Source: RPQJ01 sp963793005
GTDB taxonomy: Bacteria > Pseudomonadota > Gammaproteobacteria > Steroidobacterales > Steroidobacteraceae
Length of the DNA: 64,000 bases
Assembly (NCBI GenBank): GCA_963793005.1
Contig: CAWBYP010000002.1
Span: 2,046,001 to 2,110,000 of the forward strand
Direction: 5' to 3'
The notes beneath the pieces are model-generated. The model saw only the letters and a program-made list of their open reading frames with translations, was not told the origin of the DNA and made no database searches. Both the position numbers and the translations under genes were made by a program. Shown here one piece after another: positions 53,302 through 61,885 of this stretch (position 1 is the first letter of the stretch; each line of letters begins with the position of its first letter).

Positions 53302-54014
53302 TTGCCGTCCGCGATCAGCTTGTCGATCATCGCCGAGATTTCCTCGAACGACTTGGCGCCTGAAAACGTCCCGCCCTGGAACTCGCCGTCCACGACCCGC
53401 CCGAGCATGAAGGAGGGCGTCGAGGCGATGCCGTCGCGGCGTGCCATCGCCAGGTCCTCGCGCACGTAGGAATCCTGGCGAATGTCACGCCGGCAGGTCT
53501 TGAACTTCGCGACATCGAGGCCGAGCTTGCCGGCCAGCGCATCGTAGGGGTCAGAGGCAAGCTGCGCCTGGTCTGCGAAGATCGCGTCGCGGAACTTCCA
53601 GAACTGTCCCTGTTCGCCGGCGCAGCGTGCGGCAACTGCGGCCGGGAAGGCATAGGCATGCGAGGGCAGCGGGAAGCTGACCGCCGCGTAATGCAGCTTT
53701 CCCGTGTCTATGTACGCGCGCTTCAACTGCGGAAAGGTCCGCAGCGCGTAGTTTGCGCAGTACGAGCATTGCAGGTCGCTGAATTCCACCATGGCGACCG
53801 GCGCATCCTCGCGACCGAGCACGTTGAATGGTGCCTCTGCATCCGGCTGGCCCGCTGCGGCAGCGTTCGGGGCGTTGCCCGATGCGGCCCGGGGCGCTGG
53901 CGGCGTGGCCGACGTGCCCGCGCTCGAAACTGTTCCGGCGACGAGCGACAGTGCCGTGAGCACGATCAAGGCGTGGAATGAAACGGGTCTTGTCACGGGT
54001 CGGGGGTGCTTCAT
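53298..54014 (-). CDS. DsbA-like periplasmic thiol oxidoreductase
   Basis: A 238-residue protein with signal peptide (FHALIVLTALSLVAGTVSSAG), an Ala/Pro linker, then a DsbA/thioredoxin fold: VEFSDLQCSYC gives the CxxC (Cys83-Cys86) and IASTPSFMLG the cis-Pro. It resembles the BdbD/DsbG-like group. It overlaps chrA, an unusual pairing that hints at redox handling tied to chromate transport. The ATG at 54014 is fixed by the signal peptide. Confidence 0.88.
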   Translation of the reverse strand: MKHPRPVTRPVSFHALIVLTALSLVAGTVSSAGTSATPPAPRAASGNAPNAAAAGQPDAEAPFNVLGREDAPVAMVEFSDLQCSYCANYALRTFPQLKRAYIDTGKLHYAAVSFPLPSHAYAFPAAVAARCAGEQGQFWKFRDAIFADQAQLASDPYDALAGKLGLDVAKFKTCRRDIRQDSYVREDLAMARRDGIASTPSFMLGRVVDGEFQGGTFSGAKSFEEISAMIDKLIADGK

Positions 54015-54186
54015 GGCGAGGTCCGATGGTCGATGTGACCGGCAGCGTGCAGCAGCGCCGGCTGCGTTACAAGCGGCAGTGGGACATGGCGCGCCGACGC
54101 TGCATGCCTGTATGGCGGCACGGACGTCGCGTAAGCCGTTAACATGCCGGTGGACGGGCCGTGTCCGGCCCCTGGTGTGAACCAAC

Positions 54187-54606
54187 ATGAAATACCTGCA
54201 TACGATGGTCCGCGTGACCGACATCGCCGAGTCGCTGAAGTTCTACTGCGACGCGCTCGGGCTGAGCGAAGTGCGCCGCTATGAGAATGCCCAGGGGCGC
54301 TTCACGCTGGTGTTCCTCGCGGCACCGGGCGACGAGTCGGCGCAGGTCGAACTCACCTGGAACTGGGACCCCGAGCCCTACGGTACCGGTCGGGCATTCG
54401 GGCACCTGGCCTACCAGGTGGACGACATCTACGAGGCCTGCCGCCGGCTTGCGGATCACGGCGTCGTGATCAACCGGCCGCCGCGTGACGGTCGCATGGC
54501 GTTCGTGCGCTCGCCGGATGGCATCTCCGTCGAGCTGCTGCAGAAGGGTGCGGCGCTGGCGCCGGCAGAGCCCTGGGCCAGCATGGCCAACGTCGGCAGC
54601 TGGTAG
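54187..54606 (+). CDS. gloA: Lactoylglutathione lyase (glyoxalase I)
   Basis: A 139-residue metalloenzyme that converts the methylglyoxal-glutathione adduct to lactoylglutathione. Metal ligands are visible as His5 (MKYLHTMVRV), Glu in QVELTWNW, His in FGHLAYQV and Glu in SVELLQ. Length matches E. coli GloA (135). It depends on glutathione, whose synthesis gene gshA is at 7.3 kb. Confidence 0.94.
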   Translation: MKYLHTMVRVTDIAESLKFYCDALGLSEVRRYENAQGRFTLVFLAAPGDESAQVELTWNWDPEPYGTGRAFGHLAYQVDDIYEACRRLADHGVVINRPPRDGRMAFVRSPDGISVELLQKGAALAPAEPWASMANVGSW

Positions 54607-54666
54607 GCGAGGGTTGCGATAGCCGGCCGCCGGGCATCGGCAGGCCATTGGACTGCCGCCAGGCCG

Positions 54667-55707
54667 TCAACGGAATGATGCGCCGACGATGCGCGGCTCG
54701 GGCTCGAGCCTGATTCCAAAGCGCTGCTCGACCGAGTCCGCGACCCGCCGCGCGAGACCGAGCAGTTCAGCGCCGCTCGCTTCGCCGTGATTAACCAGCA
54801 CCAGCGCGTGCTGCGCCGAGACACCCGCGTCGCCCTCGCGGATTCCCTTGAGGCCGCAGGCCTCGATCATCCAGGCGGCGGAGAGCTTGCAGGTGCCGTC
54901 CGACGACTCGTGAACCGGAAGGCCCGGGTGCGCAGCCGCGGTCTCACCGGCCAACCCGGCCGGCACCACGGGATTCTTGAAGAAGCTGCCCGCATTCGGC
55001 AGGAATTCGGGGTCCGGCAGCTTGCGCCGCCGCAGGCGTCGCACGGCCTGCGCCACCTGCGCCGCGGTCGGATGGGCAATCCGCAGCGCCGCGAGCTCGT
55101 CACGCAGCCCCGCATAGCCCAGGTTCAGTTCGCGGCTGCGCGGAAACAGGAAATTGACCGCGGTGACGATCCATCGATCCGGTTCCTGCTTGAAGAGGCT
55201 GTCTCGATAGCCGAAGCGGCATTGCTCGCTGGACAGCAGCGCAGCAGTGGAGTCGCGCCGGTCCCAGGCTTCGACGGACGCGATCACTTCGCTGACCTCG
55301 GCACCGTATGCGCCGATGTTCTGGATCGGCGCCGCGCCGACGAGCCCCGGTATCAGCGCGAGGTTCTCGAGGCCCGTGAGCTGCTGCGCGAGGGTCCAGT
55401 CCACCAGTGCGTCCCAGCCGAGTCCTGCTTCTGCCCGCACCAGCACCCCGTCGCCCTGGTCGGCGGCGATGTTCACGCGACGCCAGGCGGGCTGCAGGAC
55501 CAGGCCGTCGAAGTCCCGGGCGAATAGCACGTTACTGCCCTGGCCGAGCACCAGAACGGGTGCTTCGGAAAATTCACGCCGCCCGAGAACCTCCGGCAGG
55601 GCGCTCGGGTCGTCGAGCGTTGCCAGCCAGCGCGCGGTCGCCGCCACCCGCAGCGTATTGAGTTCGCGCAGCGGCGCGTCGTGCAGCAATGTGTAGGCGT
55701 CAGTCAT
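54667..55707 (-). CDS. murB: UDP-N-acetylenolpyruvoylglucosamine reductase
   Basis: A 346-residue flavoprotein of peptidoglycan synthesis. Marks: LRELNTLRVAATA, VLGQGSNVLFARDF, GLENLALIPGLVGAAPIQNIGAYG with the catalytic Ser/Tyr region CRFGYRDSLFKQ, and FFKNPVVP. It reduces the enolpyruvyl ether to UDP-MurNAc. ATG 55707 (MTDAYTLL) is the family start. Divergent from the glutamine-synthetase-like gene. Confidence 0.94.
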   Translation of the reverse strand: MTDAYTLLHDAPLRELNTLRVAATARWLATLDDPSALPEVLGRREFSEAPVLVLGQGSNVLFARDFDGLVLQPAWRRVNIAADQGDGVLVRAEAGLGWDALVDWTLAQQLTGLENLALIPGLVGAAPIQNIGAYGAEVSEVIASVEAWDRRDSTAALLSSEQCRFGYRDSLFKQEPDRWIVTAVNFLFPRSRELNLGYAGLRDELAALRIAHPTAAQVAQAVRRLRRRKLPDPEFLPNAGSFFKNPVVPAGLAGETAAAHPGLPVHESSDGTCKLSAAWMIEACGLKGIREGDAGVSAQHALVLVNHGEASGAELLGLARRVADSVEQRFGIRLEPEPRIVGASFR

Positions 55708-55869
55708 GTTCGTCCAGCGCAAGGCGCATGGCGGCTATTCTTGCACCTCCCGCGAAAGATCGCGCTCGTCAGTCACGATCGGCCCGACGGGCGTCACACT
55801 CGACGCCGCCTGCCGACCGCCGGGCAGCGTGCTTGCCACTGCAGAAGCGGATCCTTCACTATCGTCGCC

Positions 55870-57258
55870 ATGGGCGAAGCGGACCACGAGCTCCGGATGA
55901 CGAGCCTGCCGGAAGAGGCGCGGGCGTTCCTCGACGCCAATCCGGACGTCGAGGCCGTGCAGCTGGTGATCACCGACGCGAACGGCGTCGGCCGCGGCAA
56001 GAACATTGCGCGCGAGGAAGTCGCGGCACTCTACGGCAGCGGTCGCAACGTCGCCGGTTCGATCCTCGGCCTCGACATCACCGGCGAGGACGTCGAGGAG
56101 ACGGGCCTGGTATGGACGGTGGGCGATGCCGACCTTTGCTGCCGTCCGGTGCCCGGATCGCTGTGGCGCGCACCGTGGCTCGCGCGGCCCACGGCGCAGG
56201 TTCTCGGCACGATGTTCGAGCTTGATGGTCGTCCCGCCAGCGCCGATCCGCGCCACGTGCTCGCGCGTGCGGTCCAGCGACTCGCGGCCGCGGGCTTCAC
56301 TCCGGTCGTGGCAGTCGAGCTCGAGTTCTACCTGCTCGAGCATGACGAGCAGGGGCGCCTGCGCCCGGCGAGTGGACTGGTCACCTCGCGGCGCGGAAGC
56401 CACATCGATGCCTACGGCCTGGGGCGGCTCGACGACATGTCGCCGCTGTTCGACGACCTCTATGCCGCCGCGCGTGCGCAGGGCCTCCCGGTGCGCACAC
56501 TGATGTCCGAGTACGCGCCCGGGCAGTTCGAGATCACGCTTGAACACCGCGCTGACGCCCTGCGCGCAGTGGACGAGGCGGTGCTGTTCAAGCGCGCCAT
56601 CCGAGGCATCGCGCGCCGCCACGGCCTCATCGCCTGCTTCATGGCGAAGCCGTTCGCCGAGATGGCAGGCGCCGGCATGCACCTGCACGCGAGCCTCGCC
56701 GGGGCGGACGGGTCGAACGCTTTCGCGAGCGAGGATCCCGCCGGGACGGTGTTGCTGCGCCATGCCATCGGCGGCCTGCGCGACACGCTGGCCGACGGCA
56801 TGGCAGTGTTCGCGCCGCACGCGAACTCCTACCGGCGCTTCCGTGCCATGAGTTACGCGCCGGTCGCGCCGACCTGGGGAGTCAACAACCGTACGGTGAG
56901 CCTGAGGATCCCGGCCGGGCCGCCCGCGAGCCGGCACGTCGAGCATCGCGTGGCGGGCGCCGACGCGAACCCGTACCTGGTCGCTGCACTGGTGCTCGGC
57001 GCGATGCAGCGGGGCATCGACGGCCGCATCGACCCGGGTCCGCCGGTGACCGGTAACGGCTACGCGCAGGACCCGGACGGGGAACTCCCGACACAGTGGC
57101 ATGCCGCGATTGAGCGGGCTGCAGGCTCTGAATTCCTCGCCTGGGCGCTCGGCGAGGATTTCCTGAAGGTATTCCTCGCAATCAAGCGGCGCGAGTGCGA
57201 CAAGTTCGGTGCGCTGGTGTCGGATCGCGACTACGAGTGGTACCTGGATTCCGCCTGA
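55870..57258 (+). CDS. Glutamine synthetase family enzyme (gamma-glutamylpolyamine synthetase-like)
   Basis: A 462-residue protein with the GS fold: AVQLVITDANGVGRGKNI at the N-terminus, VAVELEFYLLEHD, GAGMHLHASLAG and VNNRTVSLRIPAG with NPYLVAALVLGAMQRGI. It resembles PuuA-type enzymes that glutamylate amines rather than classical GlnA; the adenylylation loop of GlnA is not evident. The substrate is unknown. ATG 55870 lies 162 bases from murB. Confidence 0.85.
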   Translation: MGEADHELRMTSLPEEARAFLDANPDVEAVQLVITDANGVGRGKNIAREEVAALYGSGRNVAGSILGLDITGEDVEETGLVWTVGDADLCCRPVPGSLWRAPWLARPTAQVLGTMFELDGRPASADPRHVLARAVQRLAAAGFTPVVAVELEFYLLEHDEQGRLRPASGLVTSRRGSHIDAYGLGRLDDMSPLFDDLYAAARAQGLPVRTLMSEYAPGQFEITLEHRADALRAVDEAVLFKRAIRGIARRHGLIACFMAKPFAEMAGAGMHLHASLAGADGSNAFASEDPAGTVLLRHAIGGLRDTLADGMAVFAPHANSYRRFRAMSYAPVAPTWGVNNRTVSLRIPAGPPASRHVEHRVAGADANPYLVAALVLGAMQRGIDGRIDPGPPVTGNGYAQDPDGELPTQWHAAIERAAGSEFLAWALGEDFLKVFLAIKRRECDKFGALVSDRDYEWYLDSA

Positions 57259-57402
57259 GGTGTGCAACATAAGCGGGCGCGCGTCTTTGCGCACATTAAG
57301 TCAGGTCGGGAGGCCTGTTTGTGAGAGTTGAGTCAACGTGACCCGTGGTCGCGGCGCGGACAATCCGTCCAGCACCGCAGCCAGATCCGAGGGCCACCGC
57401 CA

Positions 57403-58275
57403 GTGACACGCAAGAGCATCCGCGCAGCCGCGCGCAACGCAAGCCAGCAGAGCAGGAAGTCCCAGCCCGTGACCGTCCACCTTCGAAAGATGTACGTCGA
57501 CTGCCGCTACGGGCAGATGCACGTGCGCACCGCGTTTCCGTCCAGCGGCGGCTTCGACGAACTCACGCCGCTGGTATGCATCCACCCGGCACCGTTGTCG
57601 GGACGCGTGTTCCGCCCGCTGCTTGCCGATCTCGGCCGCGATCGCAGCGTCTACGCGCCCGACCTTCCCGGTCACGGCGAATCCGATGCGCCGCCGTCGG
57701 CGCCGACGATGGCGGAGTACGCGGCCGCGGTCGGCGACCTGGTCGACACGCTGCGCCTGCGGCAGGTGGACGTGCTCGGCTGGCAGGGCGGCGCATCGGT
57801 CGCCGCGGAACTCGCGCTCGCTCGGCCGCAGCAGGTTCGCCGCGTGGTGCTTGCCAGCGTGCCGGTCTACGACGCGAAGGAGCGCGAAGCCTTCAATTCA
57901 CGACCCTGGCCGCTGCGTGCGCGCGAGGACGGCAGCCACCTGCTCGAGGAGTGGCAACGGATACGTCGTGCACAGGGCCCGAACGCCTCGATATCGCGGG
58001 CGGCCGCGGATCTCGCGGGTGCGCTGCGCGCCGGGGACGCGGCGGCATGGGGAACGGCGGCAGCTGCGAACTATCCGGCAGGCGAGCGCCTGCCGCTGCT
58101 CCGGCAGCCGACGATGGTGCTGCGACCGCGCGACGGCTTCTGGGACATGTGCGCGCGCGCATGCACGCTGATCCACGAGAGCCGCCGGGTTGACATGCCC
58201 GAACAGGACGGCGGCCTGCTCGATGCGGGCGCGGGCGAGGTGGCGCGTTACGCCAGGGACTTCCTCGACCGTTGA
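57403..58275 (+). CDS. Alpha/beta-hydrolase-fold protein lacking the usual catalytic Ser and His
   Basis: About 290 residues from GTG 57403. The fold is clear: CIHPAPLSGRVFRPLLADLG, then VYAPDLPGHGESDAP. However, the nucleophile elbow, normally GxSxG, reads LGWQGGASVAAELA with Gln128 in place of Ser, and the C-terminal region where the catalytic His lies reads EQDGGLLDAGAGE without His. It may be a non-enzymatic or altered-function member. It follows the GS-like gene by 144 bases. ATG 57490 would be a later start. Confidence 0.75.
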   Translation: MTRKSIRAAARNASQQSRKSQPVTVHLRKMYVDCRYGQMHVRTAFPSSGGFDELTPLVCIHPAPLSGRVFRPLLADLGRDRSVYAPDLPGHGESDAPPSAPTMAEYAAAVGDLVDTLRLRQVDVLGWQGGASVAAELALARPQQVRRVVLASVPVYDAKEREAFNSRPWPLRAREDGSHLLEEWQRIRRAQGPNASISRAAADLAGALRAGDAAAWGTAAAANYPAGERLPLLRQPTMVLRPRDGFWDMCARACTLIHESRRVDMPEQDGGLLDAGAGEVARYARDFLDR

Positions 58276-58308
58276 TGCAGCGCTGAGGCGCCACGCGGCG
58301 CCGCCGGT

Positions 58309-58767
58309 TCAGGCATGCCGCTGCCAGGCCTGGGCGCAGGACAGGCCGATCGCGGCACAGGTCACCAGCCATTCCACGGCGAGCACCAGTGCGATCCCGC
58401 CAAATCCGCGCAGCCTGAGCGCCAGTACGCCGATCAGCGGCAGTGCAATGCCGGTCCACGCGAGTCCGCCGAACAGCAGGCCTGTGGCGTACCAGGGGGC
58501 GTTCACCAGTGAGATCAGCCCCCAGCCCAGCCAGTACAGGAATCCCAGTGCCGCGCCGGCGAGCGCGTACAGCGCCGCTATCGCAACCTGCCGGGCAAGT
58601 GGCGCGCTGTCCGCGAGACGGCCTGATCCGCGACCACTGCTGGCGATCCACGGCGCCGACACCAGCCAGCTCCATATAAATCCCGCCAGCCCGCCGCTGA
58701 TGCCGGCGAACAGGCTCATCACGAGTTCGATGCGCAAATCGAGGGTCCAGGTCCAGGAAAGCGGCAA
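58309..58767 (-). CDS. Hypothetical four-helix membrane protein
   Basis: A 152-residue protein with about four hydrophobic helices (LFAGISGGLAGFIWSWLV; QVAIAALYALAGAALGFLYW; ATGLLFGGLAWTGIALPLIG; GIALVLAVEWLVTCAAIG). I do not recognise the family. It converges with the hydrolase-like gene and is divergent from ilvA with 97 bases between. Confidence 0.65.
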   Translation of the reverse strand: MPLSWTWTLDLRIELVMSLFAGISGGLAGFIWSWLVSAPWIASSGRGSGRLADSAPLARQVAIAALYALAGAALGFLYWLGWGLISLVNAPWYATGLLFGGLAWTGIALPLIGVLALRLRGFGGIALVLAVEWLVTCAAIGLSCAQAWQRHA

Positions 58768-58864
58768 AGTATGCGGCCCGCCAGCGCAAACGAGAAGCAG
58801 CAGCGGGACGGAATGGCACGAGCATTCCTGATAACGTAGACGGCCAGGCCACCTGCGCGATCAC

Positions 58865-60385
58865 ATGCAAGAAATCTACGTCGAACACATCCTGAAGGCG
58901 CGCGTCTACGACGTCGCGATCGAGTCGCCGCTGGAACCGGCGCCGCGGCTGTCGAAGCGCCTCGGCAACCGGGTGCTGTTCAAGCGCGAGGACCTGCAGC
59001 CCGTGTTCTCGTTCAAGCTGAGGGGCGCGTACAACAAGATCGCACACCTGCCCGACGACGTGGCGCTGCGCGGGGTGATCTGCGCATCCGCGGGAAACCA
59101 CGCGCAGGGCGTGGCGCTCGCGGCACGCAGGCGCGAAATCCCGGCGGTGATCGTGATGCCGGAGACCACGCCGACCATCAAGGTGCAGGCGGTACGCGAT
59201 CTCGGCGGTGAGGTCGTACTGTACGGCGACGACTTCGACCACGCGTTCGGGCGCGCGGTCGAGCTGGCGCGCGAGCGGGGACTCACCTTCATCCACCCGT
59301 TCGACGATCCGGACGTGATCGCCGGGCAGGGCACGATCGGCATGGAGATCCTGCGGCAGCACTCCGGTCAGATCGACGCGATATTCGTCCCGATCGGCGG
59401 CGGCGGCCTGATCGCCGGGATTGCCGCCTACGTCAAGTCGCTCTACCCGCAGATCCGCATCGTCGGAGTGGAACCCGAGGACGCAGCCAGCATGCATGAT
59501 TCGCTGCGGGCCGGGGAGCGCATCACGCTCGAGCGGGTCGGCATCTTCGCTGATGGTGTTGCCGTGCGCCGCGTTGGCGAGGAAACCTTCCGCCTTGCGC
59601 AGAAGTACGTGGACGAGGTGATCCTGGTCAGCACCGACGAAATCTGCGCGGCCATCCAGGACATCTTCGAGGACAACCGCACCATCGCCGAGCCGGCGGG
59701 TGCGCTCGCGGTCGCGGGCATCAAGAAGTACGTCGAGCGCGAGCAGTGCACCGAGCGCACGCTCGTCTCGCTGAACTGCGGGGCAAACATCAATTTCGAC
59801 CGGCTGCGCCACGTGGCCGAGCGCGCCGACCTGGGCGCCAAGCGCGAGGCGCTGCTGGCGGTGGAACTTCCGGAGCGGCCGGGCAGTTTCCTCGGCTTCT
59901 GCCAGTTGCTCGGGCGGCGCAGCGTCACCGAGTTCAACTACCGTTACGACGACGCGTCGAAGGCGCAGATCTTCGTCGGGCTCCAGCTGCATGGCGGCAG
60001 CCACGAAAAGGAAGCGCTGCTGCGCCTGGTGGCCGATTCAGGCTACCGCGTGCTCGACATGAGCGACGACGAGATGGCGAAACTGCATGTGCGCTACATG
60101 ATCGGCGGACACGCGCATGGCCTGGCGCACGAGCGGCTGTTCCGTTTCGAGTTCCCGGAGCGGCCCGGGGCGCTGCTCCGGTTCCTCGAAGCCGTTGGCG
60201 CTCGCTGGAACATCAGCCTGTTCCACTACCGAAATCACGGATCGGACTACGGGCGCGTGCTCGCCGGCGTGCAGGTCGCGCCGGCCGATGCGGATGAGTT
60301 CACCCAGCACCTGCGCGAGCTCGGCTACCCGTATACCGAGGAAACCGGCAACCCGGCCTATCGCATGTTCCTGGGGCACGGCTGA
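58865..60385 (+). CDS. ilvA: Threonine dehydratase (biosynthetic)
   Basis: A 506-residue PLP enzyme that deaminates threonine to 2-oxobutyrate, the entry to isoleucine. The PLP Lys51 is in FSFKLRGAYNK; the phosphate loop is GGGGLIAG; SAGNHAQGVALAA is conserved. Two ACT-like regulatory domains follow (ELPERPGSFLGFCQLLG and EFPERPGALLRFLEAVG), the full biosynthetic architecture with isoleucine feedback. Length matches E. coli IlvA (514). Confidence 0.95.
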   Translation: MQEIYVEHILKARVYDVAIESPLEPAPRLSKRLGNRVLFKREDLQPVFSFKLRGAYNKIAHLPDDVALRGVICASAGNHAQGVALAARRREIPAVIVMPETTPTIKVQAVRDLGGEVVLYGDDFDHAFGRAVELARERGLTFIHPFDDPDVIAGQGTIGMEILRQHSGQIDAIFVPIGGGGLIAGIAAYVKSLYPQIRIVGVEPEDAASMHDSLRAGERITLERVGIFADGVAVRRVGEETFRLAQKYVDEVILVSTDEICAAIQDIFEDNRTIAEPAGALAVAGIKKYVEREQCTERTLVSLNCGANINFDRLRHVAERADLGAKREALLAVELPERPGSFLGFCQLLGRRSVTEFNYRYDDASKAQIFVGLQLHGGSHEKEALLRLVADSGYRVLDMSDDEMAKLHVRYMIGGHAHGLAHERLFRFEFPERPGALLRFLEAVGARWNISLFHYRNHGSDYGRVLAGVQVAPADADEFTQHLRELGYPYTEETGNPAYRMFLGHG

Positions 60386-60449
60386 ACCGCACGTTGCTGC
60401 CGGTCAACGTCCGGCGGCGCATCAGTTGCGGGGTCGGTCGGCCCGTCTT

Positions 60450-60480
60450 ATCATTCTGAATCAATCTGATTAAGAGTGAT
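60450..60480. promoter_or_regulatory. 31 bp operator-like palindrome before the toxin-antitoxin genes
   Basis: Nested inverted repeat: outer ATCATTCT/AGAGTGAT (one mismatch) and inner AATCA-ATC-TGATT, ending 6 bases before the antitoxin ATG. Typical of autorepression by a ribbon-helix-helix antitoxin. Confidence 0.65.
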
Positions 60481-60486
60481 TTAGCG

Positions 60487-60930
60487 ATGGCGACCCGGGT
60501 GGTGACGGCGCACTTGCCGGCGGAACTGGCAAAGAAGCTCGATGGCCTGGCCGGCCAACTCGACCGGCCGCGAGGATGGCTGGTCAAGGAGGCGATCGAG
60601 GCTTATGTCGGTCTGGCCGAGGAACGACGCCGCGAGACGCTAGTGGCACTGCGCGAGGTGTCTGCAGGCCAGGTCGTGGATCACGATGAGGTGGAGACCT
60701 GGGCGTCCGGCCTTAGACTCAGGTCGACGCAGCCGCAAGCGTGCCGGCTGAGCCGTGGCGCTGCGTTGGACGCGATCCGCGTACGCGGACCTGAAGCGGA
60801 TTCACGAGTTTCTCGAGCCGGTGGATCCGGCTGCGGCAATGCGCGCGGTGCGCGGTGTCGTTGCGCGGGTGCGGCGGATTCCGCGCCGACCACGCCTCGG
60901 CGAGCGGGTGCCGGGCTTCGGCGACCGTGA
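60487..60930 (+). CDS. Ribbon-helix-helix antitoxin, C-terminus read out of frame
   Basis: The first about 77 codons (MATRVVTAHLPAELAKKLDG ... QVVDHDEVETWASGL) form an RHH DNA-binding domain plus toxin-neutralising tail of the family paired with ParE/RelE toxins, normally 85-95 residues. As given, the frame runs on to 147 codons and overlaps the toxin by 176 bases. In a neighbouring frame a TGA at 60749-60751 ends 3 bases before the toxin GTG, the usual layout, so a single indel near 60710 is likely. Confidence 0.75.
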   Translation: MATRVVTAHLPAELAKKLDGLAGQLDRPRGWLVKEAIEAYVGLAEERRRETLVALREVSAGQVVDHDEVETWASGLRLRSTQPQACRLSRGAALDAIRVRGPEADSRVSRAGGSGCGNARGARCRCAGAADSAPTTPRRAGAGLRRP

Positions 60931-61030
60931 GGTGCGCCGGGTGCTGGTGCAGAAATATGAGATTCGTTACGAAATCGTCGGCGCGGACGTGACCGTGCTC
61001 AGGATCTTTCACACGCGGGAAGACCGATAG
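60755..61030 (+). CDS. ParE/RelE-type toxin
   Basis: A 91-residue protein from GTG 60755 (VALRWTRSAYADLKRIHEFL). The C-terminal RRVLVQKYEIRYEIVGADVT and VLRIFHTRE are the RelE/ParE-fold signature. It would poison gyrase or translation unless bound by the upstream antitoxin. Intact over its length. Confidence 0.85.
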   Translation: MALRWTRSAYADLKRIHEFLEPVDPAAAMRAVRGVVARVRRIPRRPRLGERVPGFGDREVRRVLVQKYEIRYEIVGADVTVLRIFHTREDR

Positions 61031-61176
61031 CAGCGACGAGCGGCCGTCGCCATCGCGCAGGCCAGGTTGTAGTGCAATCGGGCGTTGCCGGGGAAACCGT
61101 GCAGCAGCAGGACCAGCGGACCGGCGCCTTGCTCCAGGTACGCGAATTCGATGCCGTTGGCGCGAACGTGGTTCAT
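61009..61176 (-). pseudogene. Alpha/beta-hydrolase N-terminal remnant
   Basis: 55 codons from ATG 61176: NGIEFAYLEQGAGPLVLLLH and GFPGNARLHYNLA match the first 45 residues of epoxide-hydrolase-like proteins, including the HG oxyanion motif. The frame then stops inside the toxin gene 3-prime end, so the rest (about 230 residues) is gone. It marks the break point of an insertion or deletion next to the toxin-antitoxin module. Confidence 0.75.
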
Positions 61177-61320
61177 CGGCGGACATCGTAGCGCGGGTTG
61201 GGTACGGAATGGGCCGGGGTGGTGGTGCGCAGTGGTGAGGGAATCGCGGACTCGATAATGCGCTGTTCACGTCGTGCCGGCGGATCTATGCTTTCGTTCC
61301 TGTCGTTGGAGACTCCCGCC

Positions 61321-61827
61321 ATGAACAATCTCGTCCACGAACTCGGTATCGCGACCCTCGTACGATCGCTTCAGAACCTGGATGCGATCGTCAGCAAGGC
61401 GGAGGAGTTCGTCGCGGCAGACAAGAACCTGGAGGCCGAGACCCTGATCCGGGCGCGGCTGTACCCGAACATGCGGCCATTCATGTTCCAGGTCCAGGTG
61501 GCGACCGATACGGCGAAGGGCGCAGCCGCGCGGCTCGCCGGCAAGCCGGTTCCATCTTGGCCGGATGAGGAGACGACCTTCGCGGACGTGCACCAGCGGC
61601 TCCGCAAGACCATCGACTACCTGTCGGCGTTCACGCCTTCGGATTTCGAAGGTGCCGAGAACCGTCCGATCGAACTGAAACTCGGGCCGGAGACGATGAA
61701 GTTCACGGGAACCAGCTACCTGTCGACATTCGTGCTGCCGAATTTCTTCTTCCACGTGACGACGGCATACAACATCCTGCGCCACAACGGCCTTGCGATC
61801 GGCAAGAGAGATTTCCTCGGAGGTTGA
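61321..61827 (+). CDS. DUF1993 family protein
   Basis: A 168-residue protein, MNNLVHELGIATLVRSLQNL, RARLYPNMRPFMFQVQVATD and PNFFFHVTTAYNILRHNGLA, matching DUF1993, a DinB-like four-helix fold with a conserved His. Function unknown. ATG 61321 is the family start. Confidence 0.88.
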   Translation: MNNLVHELGIATLVRSLQNLDAIVSKAEEFVAADKNLEAETLIRARLYPNMRPFMFQVQVATDTAKGAAARLAGKPVPSWPDEETTFADVHQRLRKTIDYLSAFTPSDFEGAENRPIELKLGPETMKFTGTSYLSTFVLPNFFFHVTTAYNILRHNGLAIGKRDFLGG

Positions 61828-61885
61828 GGCGGCGATCTTCCTGCCGCCACGACCGGGCAATACCTTGAGCATTCGTCGGGACCGT

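Noticed and set aside
57893..60004. 703-codon open frame on the minus strand
   Set aside because: Antisense to ilvA and the hydrolase-like gene; no recognisable domain.
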